From the NCBI GenBank assembly GCA_946415665.1, contig CAMKTI010000026.1, forward strand, positions 1-15,932: a DNA stretch of 15,932 nt. The letters are read 5' to 3'. Position numbers and translations under genes: made by a program. Source of the stretch: an uncultured Clostridia bacterium (GTDB taxonomy: Bacteria > Bacillota > Clostridia > Lachnospirales > CAMVHY01). This document shows positions 6,989 to 13,035 of the stretch, in pieces. The notes beneath the pieces were generated by a model, which saw only the letters and a list, made by a program, of their open reading frames with translations, did not search any database and had not been told where the DNA came from. Each line of letters opens with the position of its first letter. Position 1 is the stretch's first letter.

Positions 6989-7309
6989 ATGGAAAATACT
7001 GATGAGTTAATGATTCAGGATAAATTGTCGTATTATAGTTACTCATCGCCAGATTTTACGCGTATTCCTCTGGTAATATTTTTCGGTGGTAATAGCATCA
7101 ATATAAACGCCAAATTAAAATATCAAATTGCTTTTCATTTATTAAATTCTTTGTTTGCGTTTTTATTCTTTTCCGTACTAACGCCGATATCGCTACCGAT
7201 ATCATTTTTTATACTTATCTTCAATTTAGGTGGCGTTCATATAAAAAGCAAGTCAAAAATAAAAGCAAGGGAGACGGTAGAAATAAAAATAGGGCCAAAC
7301 TTATCATAA
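6989..7309 (+). CDS. Short membrane-hairpin ORF whose 3' end is supplied by an inserted IS
   Basis: The ORF encodes 106 aa. Residues 1-46 are polar. Residues about 47-80 are a hydrophobic stretch with a Pro-rich turn (L-T-P-I-S-L-P), resembling the membrane hairpins of the large proteins in this window. From codon 81 onward the sequence lies inside the decayed IS5-family element (7229-7893), read antisense to its transposase. The basic tail H-I-K-S-K-S-K is therefore IS-derived. The original gene was probably longer and was cut by the insertion. No recognisable remainder follows the IS at 7894. A consensus promoter precedes it, but the ribosome site is weak. It may be a fossil of a fourth hairpin protein or a still-expressed small membrane protein. 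Confidence 0.5.
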   Translation: MENTDELMIQDKLSYYSYSSPDFTRIPLVIFFGGNSININAKLKYQIAFHLLNSLFAFLFFSVLTPISLPISFFILIFNLGGVHIKSKSKIKARETVEIKIGPNLS

Positions 7310-7893
7310 CGAGTAAAAAATTTTCTGAAGAAATATCGCTCGATATTATATTATTGCGTTGTTTATAAATTTATAAAGCCGTTTGTTATGCAGTCAAGGG
7401 GATTTATGATTTTTTTTAGGTGAAACAACTGCGCGAAACCTGTGATTATTAGCTAAAACTAAAGTTTTATTATCTTATTTAAGCCCTGTCTATCAGGAGA
7501 TAATTATCATTTTTGGAATATAAGTATTCAATCAATTTTCTTCCTTCAGGAGCATCGTGAGAGTTGCCAGGAGACAAACGGGAAACAACTTGATATGAAG
7601 ATCTACGACATAGGTGTAACTTTGTTGTCAGTCCCCTTTTAAACATCCAATGCTCTGTTCTTGATTATTTTTATTCTTGTTTGTATCTCGACTCATCCTT
7701 TATGTTTGCACTATCAATTTTGCAACTATTCTCTATTATGTAAAACATTGCACGTATAAATTTGTGTTTGGTATCTTTGTAGGCTCCCTTGCTATTGGCA
7801 TTAATCTCCCTAGCTTTTTATATTATGCCTTCGTCAGTCTCATCTCCCTATTTTACCATTTTCAATCTATTTGTATTTTATGTGAACACTACC
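7229..7893 (-). mobile_element. Decayed IS5-family insertion sequence
   Basis: About 665 bp are bounded by imperfect inverted ends: ggtggcgttcat (7229-7240) on the left and atgtgaacactacc (7880-7893) on the right. Read inward, the right end gives ggtagtgttcacat, matching the left apart from two substitutions and one 2-nt indel. TA dinucleotides abut both ends (TTA left, TAG right). Between them lies a minus-strand transposase relic. The same terminal motif (gatagtgttcacat) appears at the IS fragment at the right edge of the window. Confidence 0.82.
7238..7859 (-). pseudogene. IS5-family transposase, degenerate
   Basis: Minus-strand translation across frames gives recognisable blocks in the right order. 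Near the N-terminus is F-I-R-A-M-F-Y-I-I-E-N, from the DUF4096-like region. Next is G-L-T-T-K-L-H, then LSPGNSHDAPEGRKLIE and YLLIDRA, around the second catalytic Asp. After these come V-V-S-P-K-K-N and Y-K-Q-R-N-N-I, then FFTRYDKFGPIFISTVSLAF at the C-terminus. There are many in-frame stops (for example right after YLLIDRA) and at least one frameshift, so no functional transposase is made. Its length, about 620 nt against about 780 usual, indicates deletions. The start and end given are those of the relic. Confidence 0.85.
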
Positions 7894-7945
7894 TAGATCT
7901 TTTTACTAGATCTTTTTAGCTATCCAAAAATATTGTAAAAACAAA

Positions 7946-7980
7946 TAAAAAAGCACATCTTTCTCGATGTGCTTTTTGTT
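7946..7980. terminator. Bidirectional terminator hairpin
   Basis: The 9-bp stem AAGCACATC/GATGTGCTT (7951-7959, 7966-7974) has an A-run before it and a T-run after. It lies right after the IS relic, facing the typA terminator. Confidence 0.8.
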
Positions 7981-8002
7981 TTGCAATTATATTTTTTTAC
8001 GC

Positions 8003-8050
8003 AAAAAAATCTCAGATACAAAACTGCTTATTAAGCGTTTTTTTCTGAGA
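8003..8050 (-). terminator. Long hairpin terminator of typA
   Basis: The outer arms TCTCAGA/TCTGAGA (8010-8016, 8044-8050) close a nested stem (AAAAC...GTTTT around the palindrome GCTTATTAAGC). On the minus strand a run of seven Ts follows, 65 nt beyond the typA stop. Confidence 0.75.
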
Positions 8051-8114
8051 TCAACTATTTTATTTAAACAAAATTATAATATTTTTCTCTACATTTTAAA
8101 CTAACTTTTTAAAA

Positions 8115-9920
8115 TTATTTTTTTCGCGATCGCTGTTTTGCATCCAAAATTTTTTTTCTGATTCTAAAATTTTTTGGTGTAAGTTCTATTAGTTCATCAT
8201 CGTTTATAAAGTCTAAAGCTTGCTCGAGCGTCAAAATAATTGCTGGTGTCAAAATTAAAGCTTCATCCGATCCTGATGCTCTCATATTCGTTAATTGCTT
8301 TTTTTTACAGACATTTACTTCTATATCTCCCAAACGGCTATTTTTTCCAACAACCATTCCAGTATAAACTTTATCTCCCGGTTTTATAAACAATTCTCCG
8401 CGCTCCTGTGCATTAAACAATCCATACGCAACCGCCACTCCCGTTTCAAATGCAACAAGCGAACCATAATTTCTACTAACTATCTCGCCTTTATATTTTT
8501 CATAGCCGTGAAAAATATTGTTTATAACCCCATTGCCGCGCGTATCTTTTATAAACTCATTTCGATATCCAATCAAACCACGTGATGGTACTAAAAATTT
8601 TAATCTTACAAAATTTTCTCTTAGAGCATCAAACGCAAGCATTTCACCTTTTCTAATTCCTAATTTCGAAATAATCGTGCCAGAAAAATCTTCCGGAACA
8701 TCGATCGTAACAAGTTCAATTGGTTCGCACAATTCATTATTTATTTTTTTAAATAAAACCTCAGGTTTCGAAACTTGAAATTCATATCCTTCTCGACGCA
8801 TTGTTTCTATCAAAACCGCTAAATGCAATTCACCGCGCCCAGAAACTTTAAAAACATCCGCCGAATCCGTTTCTTCAACTCGCAAACTTACGTTCGTGTT
8901 CAATTCTTTTAATAATCTATCGCGCAAATGTCTGCTCGTAACAAATTTCCCTTCTTGTCCTGCAAACGGACTGTCATTCACACTAAAATTCATCGAAATC
9001 GTTGGCTCAGAAATTTTGCTAAATTCCAACGGCACAATATTATCTTTCGAGCAAATCGTATCACCAATTTTTATATTTTCTATTCCTGCCACCGCAACAA
9101 TATCCCCAAATTTTGCATGCGTAACTTCTTTTTTATTTAAACCGTCAAAAACATATAACTTGCTTATTCGCAAAGATTTTGGCGTTTCTTGCGAATGCAT
9201 ATTCGTAATAAAAACCTCATCGTTTAAATTTATTTCTCCGTTTTCAATTTTTCCGACGCCAATTCTTCCAACATAATCATTATAATCCAACGCAGAAATT
9301 AATAATTGCAAGCTATTAATATTACTTTCGGGCGCAGGAATAAATTTTATTATCGTCTCGAACAAATCACTCATATTATTTTTTGGCTCATCCAAATATG
9401 CAAAACCATTTTTCGCCGAAGCATAAATAATTGGAAAATCTAATTGTTCATCCGAAGCACCAAGCTCCATAAATAATTCAAATACTTCATCGACAACTTC
9501 TTTTGTCCTTTGGTCAGGACGATCGATTTTATTTATGCAAACTATTACTGGTAAATCTAAATCTAAAGCATTTTGTAAAACGAATCTTGTCTGTGGCATC
9601 GGTCCTTCAAATGCATCAACTAATAAAACTACACCGTTTACCATTTTTAAAATTCGTTCTACTTCGCCACCAAAATCTGCATGTCCCGGCGTATCAACTA
9701 TATTAATTTTTATGCCGTTATAATTTATAGCCGTATTTTTCGACAAAATCGTAATTCCACGCTCACGTTCTAAATCTCCGGAATCCATTACACGTTCGCC
9801 AACCGTTTGATTATCACGAAAAGTTCCGCTTTGTTTAAGCATTTGGTCAACCAAAGTTGTTTTGCCATGATCAACATGTGCAATAATTGCAACATTACGA
9901 ATATCTTCTCTCTTTAACAT
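8115..9920 (-). CDS. typA: Ribosome-associated translational GTPase TypA/BipA
   Basis: This 601-aa GTPase of the EF-G/LepA class acts on the ribosome in stress response and ribosome assembly. The GTPase motifs are complete: G1 AHVDHGKT (14-21), G2 in E-R-G-I-T-I (53-58), G3 DTPGHAD (76-82), G4 NKID (130-133) and G5 SAK (168-170). The EF-G-like domains and the TypA C-terminal domain follow, with KFLVPSRGLIGYR in the latter. The length fits the family (about 605-615). The ATG at 9920-9918 was chosen because GGAG lies 7 nt upstream and the family begins at M-x-x-R-x-D-I-R-N; an in-frame extension to 9959 crosses the presumed promoter. It is a single-gene unit with its own terminator. Confidence 0.98.
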   Translation of the reverse strand: MLKREDIRNVAIIAHVDHGKTTLVDQMLKQSGTFRDNQTVGERVMDSGDLERERGITILSKNTAINYNGIKINIVDTPGHADFGGEVERILKMVNGVVLLVDAFEGPMPQTRFVLQNALDLDLPVIVCINKIDRPDQRTKEVVDEVFELFMELGASDEQLDFPIIYASAKNGFAYLDEPKNNMSDLFETIIKFIPAPESNINSLQLLISALDYNDYVGRIGVGKIENGEINLNDEVFITNMHSQETPKSLRISKLYVFDGLNKKEVTHAKFGDIVAVAGIENIKIGDTICSKDNIVPLEFSKISEPTISMNFSVNDSPFAGQEGKFVTSRHLRDRLLKELNTNVSLRVEETDSADVFKVSGRGELHLAVLIETMRREGYEFQVSKPEVLFKKINNELCEPIELVTIDVPEDFSGTIISKLGIRKGEMLAFDALRENFVRLKFLVPSRGLIGYRNEFIKDTRGNGVINNIFHGYEKYKGEIVSRNYGSLVAFETGVAVAYGLFNAQERGELFIKPGDKVYTGMVVGKNSRLGDIEVNVCKKKQLTNMRASGSDEALILTPAIILTLEQALDFINDDELIELTPKNFRIRKKILDAKQRSRKK

Positions 9921-10077
9921 ATTAAATCTCCTATAAAAAAAGTTTCTTTTATTATACACATATTATCTATGCAAAATCAAAATTTTAATTAAACAAATCA
10001 AAAAAATATATTTTATGTGTTAGTTCTGTATTTTTATTTTACCAAGATAAATTTTTCTTCATGCAAAAATTTTTTAG

Positions 10078-10116
10078 GCACAAAAAAAGTGCGATCGAAT
10101 TAAAAACAACCGCACT
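10078..10116 (-). terminator. Terminator of the WecA/TagO-like gene
   Basis: The stem AGTGCG/CGCACT (10088-10093, 10111-10116) is followed by a run of seven Ts on the minus strand, about 40 nt past the gene's stop codon. Confidence 0.78.
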
Positions 10117-10155
10117 AAATTCGTTTTTTTATTTATCTACACCAAAAACTAAAAT

Positions 10156-11106
10156 CTATACTTTTAATAATAAAATTATAATCGAAGTCAAACTCAAACA
10201 AACATTTATTAAAAATAAATACTGCACAACCTGTTTCGTGTTCATTCCAGAATTTAAAAGTCTGTAATGAATTTGAGTCGCATCGGGTTTATAAACTGGC
10301 TTATGATTTAAAAATCTTTTTATTACGACAAAAACATTATCAAAAATCGGAACGCCTAACGCCAAAACCGGAATAAAAACAGAAATTAAAGTCGCTTGTT
10401 TAAATGCACCATATAAAGAAATTACTGCAAGCATATATCCCAAAAAAGTTGCTCCTGAATCTCCCATAAATATTTTTGCCGGGTAAAAATTATATTTTAA
10501 AAATCCAGTTGCAATCCCCATTAATAAAATTGCCATCATCGCTGAATCAGTTTGACTTTTATAAATCGCGACAATAAATAAAGTTGTAGCTGAAATAACA
10601 GAAAATCCTCCCGCTAATCCATCTAGTCCATCAGAAAAATTAATTACCGTCGTAACACCAAAAACCCAAAGCACTGTCAAAATAAATTGCAAATAATTTG
10701 GCAACAAAAAATAAGTATTATTAAACGGATTCATAAATCCTGTAAATCTTATTCCAACAGAATATAAAATTATCGCGGGCAAGATTTGCAATATAACTCT
10801 CGGAATAACACCAAACTCTAAACTTTTTGTCTTATAATAATCGTCAATTAAGCCTATTAAAATAACAAAAAAACTGCCGACTAAAATCGCAACATGTTTT
10901 ATATCATTTAATCCAATAAAAATCACAAAACAAATTATAAAACTAATATACATAGCAAGTCCACCAATTAATGGAGTTGCTTTTACATGTTTTTTTCTTT
11001 TTGTTGGCTGATCTAAAAAATTATATCTCTCAGCTAATTTTATTAACGGCGGAACAATTAATCGCATAACCAAATAAGCAATCACAAAAATTAAAACAAA
11101 TTTCAT
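10156..11106 (-). CDS. Undecaprenyl-phosphate N-acetylglucosaminyl-1-phosphate transferase (WecA/TagO-like)
   Basis: This 316-aa polytopic membrane enzyme has about ten hydrophobic helices. It transfers a sugar-1-phosphate from a UDP-sugar to undecaprenyl phosphate, the first step of teichoic-acid or surface-glycan synthesis. Motifs: H40 and PLIGG (45-49), the metal-site DD pair at 88-89 in GLIDDYY, NFSDGLDGLAGG (156-167), FMGDSG (213-218) and a cytosolic loop ending Q-I-H-Y-R (278-282). In WecA/TagO that loop normally reads H-I-H-H-R, so two of the three His are replaced here. MraY was considered, but the N-F-x-D-G-L-D-G and I-H-x-R patterns fit the WecA/TagO/Rfe side. The start ATG has a GGTGAT-like ribosome site and an extended -10 promoter upstream. 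Confidence 0.9.
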   Translation of the reverse strand: MKFVLIFVIAYLVMRLIVPPLIKLAERYNFLDQPTKRKKHVKATPLIGGLAMYISFIICFVIFIGLNDIKHVAILVGSFFVILIGLIDDYYKTKSLEFGVIPRVILQILPAIILYSVGIRFTGFMNPFNNTYFLLPNYLQFILTVLWVFGVTTVINFSDGLDGLAGGFSVISATTLFIVAIYKSQTDSAMMAILLMGIATGFLKYNFYPAKIFMGDSGATFLGYMLAVISLYGAFKQATLISVFIPVLALGVPIFDNVFVVIKRFLNHKPVYKPDATQIHYRLLNSGMNTKQVVQYLFLINVCLSLTSIIILLLKV

Positions 11107-11134
11107 TTACTAATCACCAATTTATTTTTGTTTT

Positions 11135-11143
11135 ATTATAGCA
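11135..11143 (-). promoter_or_regulatory. Extended -10 promoter of the WecA/TagO-like gene
   Basis: On the minus strand TGCTATAAT (11143-11135) matches an extended -10 (TGnTATAAT), with no strong -35. It lies 28 nt before the ATG. Confidence 0.6.
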
Positions 11144-11280
11144 AAATATAATTTATCGCAACAAAAAACTACATAAACTTTATAACTCAACAAAACCCAA
11201 ATCCAAAAAAAAATAAATTCCCATTAACAAAATTTATTTTTCTCAACAAAAACTTTTTATATACATATACATCATCATAT

Positions 11281-11320
11281 AAAAAACCTCCACAATTTTT
11301 TTTGCAGAGGCTTTTTTTAT
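11281..11320 (-). terminator. Terminator of gltX
   Basis: Stem arms CCTCCAC (11287-11293) and GCAGAGG (11304-11310) pair with wobble pairs. An A-run on the plus strand gives the U-run for minus-strand transcripts, 44 nt past the gltX stop. Confidence 0.72.
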
Positions 11321-11354
11321 CAACCAAAATTTATTTTTTCATCAAACACAATTT

Positions 11355-12782
11355 TTACTTTAGCTTTTCAATACCAAAATTTATTCTTTTCAAACTTTCG
11401 TCTTTGCCAATCATTTCAGCAATTTCAGTTGCACCGCAAGGCGTATTTTTTTTGCCCGATAAAGCAATTAATAACGGCCAAAAAATTTGTCCCGTCTTTA
11501 AATTTTTTTCTTTTGCTAGCTCCATTAAAACATTTTTTAAATTCTCGCCATACCAATTTTTTAGCTCAATATCTTTTAATTTATCTAAAACACAATTCAA
11601 CACATCATAACTAATTTCATGCGTTACTTTCATTTTTTTATTTAAAAACAAATCCAAATCATAATCTCTTAACTCATCCACAAAATCAAATAATTTCCAC
11701 GCATCCTCAATAAATTCAACACGTGTTTGTGCAGCTTCTGCCATAAATTTATAATCCAAATCACTTTTTTTAATATTTTTTTTAAAATAATCCAACGCCA
11801 AATTATAAAACTTATCTTTATCCATTTTTTTTATATACTCGCCATTCATCCATTTTAATTTTGCCAAATCAAAAATTGCTGGCGATTTACTCAAGCCCCT
11901 TACATTAAATTTTTTTTCTAATTCAGCCAAACTAAAAATTTCCTGATTATTATCCGGGCTCCAACCCAAAAGCGCAATATAATTTATAATTGCCTCAGGC
12001 AAAAATCCGATTTTCATCAAATCTTCAAACGATGCCGCGCCTTTTCGCTTCGACAATTTTTCGCCATGCTCATCCAAAATTAATGGCAAATGAATATACT
12101 CCGGAATCTGCCAACCAAAAGCTTTATAAAGCAAATTATATTTTGGCGTTGACGAAAGATATTCGCATCCTCGAACTACATGTGTAATTTCCATCAGGTG
12201 ATCATCAATTACATTCGCAAAATTATATGTTGGCAAACCATCAGATTTTATTAAAACTTGATCGTCTAACTCAGAATTTTTTACCGTTATCTCACCATAA
12301 ACTTGGTCAAAAAAACTTGTTTCTCCATCCGGAATATTTTGCCTTATAACAAAATTTTTCCCCGCTTCAAGATTTTTTTTTATCTCATCTGCCGATAAAT
12401 TTTTGCAATTACATTTATTTTTCTCGCTAAATCTATCTCCGGCGTCAAATTCTTCCTTATCGCAAAAACAATAATACGCATGATTATTTTTTATCAACTC
12501 AAGCGCATATTTTTTATAAATTTCTTTTCGTTCGCTCTGCACATATGGACCAAAATTTCCGCCGACATCTGGCCCTTCATCATGTTTTAAGCCAGTGATT
12601 TTTAACGTGTCAAAAATAATTTTTTCAGCTTCCGGAACCAATCTTTTTTGATCTGTGTCTTCGATACGTAAAATAAATTTTCCACCTTGCGACTTCGCAA
12701 TCAAATATTCATAAAGTGCCGTTCGTAAATTTCCGATGTGCATAAACCCGGTTGGACTCGGAGCAAATCTTGTTCGCGTCAT
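11355..12782 (-). CDS. gltX: Glutamate--tRNA ligase
   Basis: This 475-aa class I aminoacyl-tRNA synthetase charges tRNA with glutamate. In Firmicutes it often also misacylates tRNA-Gln for GatCAB. It shows FAPSPTGFMHIGNLRTALYE (6-25) with the HIGH-type signature, the RIEDTD block (39-44) and the KMSKS-type loop EKLSKRKGA. A zinc-knuckle-like set C105-x-C107 and C124-x-C126 lies in the acceptor-binding region. The length is normal for bacterial GluRS. The ATG at 12782-12780 has GGGAGAG about 9 nt upstream and starts with the conserved R-T-R-F-A-P-S; an in-frame extension to 12839 has no such support. It is an isolated gene with its own terminator. Confidence 0.98.
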   Translation of the reverse strand: MTRTRFAPSPTGFMHIGNLRTALYEYLIAKSQGGKFILRIEDTDQKRLVPEAEKIIFDTLKITGLKHDEGPDVGGNFGPYVQSERKEIYKKYALELIKNNHAYYCFCDKEEFDAGDRFSEKNKCNCKNLSADEIKKNLEAGKNFVIRQNIPDGETSFFDQVYGEITVKNSELDDQVLIKSDGLPTYNFANVIDDHLMEITHVVRGCEYLSSTPKYNLLYKAFGWQIPEYIHLPLILDEHGEKLSKRKGAASFEDLMKIGFLPEAIINYIALLGWSPDNNQEIFSLAELEKKFNVRGLSKSPAIFDLAKLKWMNGEYIKKMDKDKFYNLALDYFKKNIKKSDLDYKFMAEAAQTRVEFIEDAWKLFDFVDELRDYDLDLFLNKKMKVTHEISYDVLNCVLDKLKDIELKNWYGENLKNVLMELAKEKNLKTGQIFWPLLIALSGKKNTPCGATEIAEMIGKDESLKRINFGIEKLK

Positions 12783-12953
12783 AAAAAAATCTCTCCCATA
12801 CAAATTTATTTTTTTTAGCAACAAAATTTTATCACACAATAAAAAATCAGTTTATATTTTAAGTTTATAAAAAAATAATTTGCTAATTTACACGCCAAAA
12901 ATATTTTTATGTGAGCAAAAATTTTTAAGCTGGATATTTATTTTAGGTACAAC

Positions 12954-12984
12954 AAAAAAAACGTATGCAAAAAAACACATACGC
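12954..12984 (-). terminator. Terminator of the IQ-motif gene
   Basis: The stem CGTATG/CATACG (12962-12967, 12978-12983), with a 10-nt A-rich loop, is followed by eight Ts on the minus strand, 50 nt past the stop. Apart from this hairpin, 12783-13035 shows no gene. Confidence 0.85.
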
Positions 12985-13035
12985 TTTTGGATGTTAAAAT
13001 CAAAGACAAAAATTATTTACACGCGATTAAATATT

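Noticed and set aside
7404..7640. A possible structured noncoding RNA closed by aaggggat/gtcccctt with inner hairpins
   Set aside because: The stretch translates on the minus strand into ordered IS5 transposase blocks and lies between matching IS ends; the closing pair is a chance match within the relic.
7677..7919. An 80-codon plus-strand ORF rich in hydrophobic residues
   Set aside because: It lies antisense to the decayed transposase, lacks a ribosome site and has no family resemblance.
8010..8050. A possible MITE-like inverted repeat, since TCTCAGA followed by CAAAACT also occurs at the fprA end
   Set aside because: The similarity is short and the hairpin is placed and T-tailed as expected for the typA terminator.
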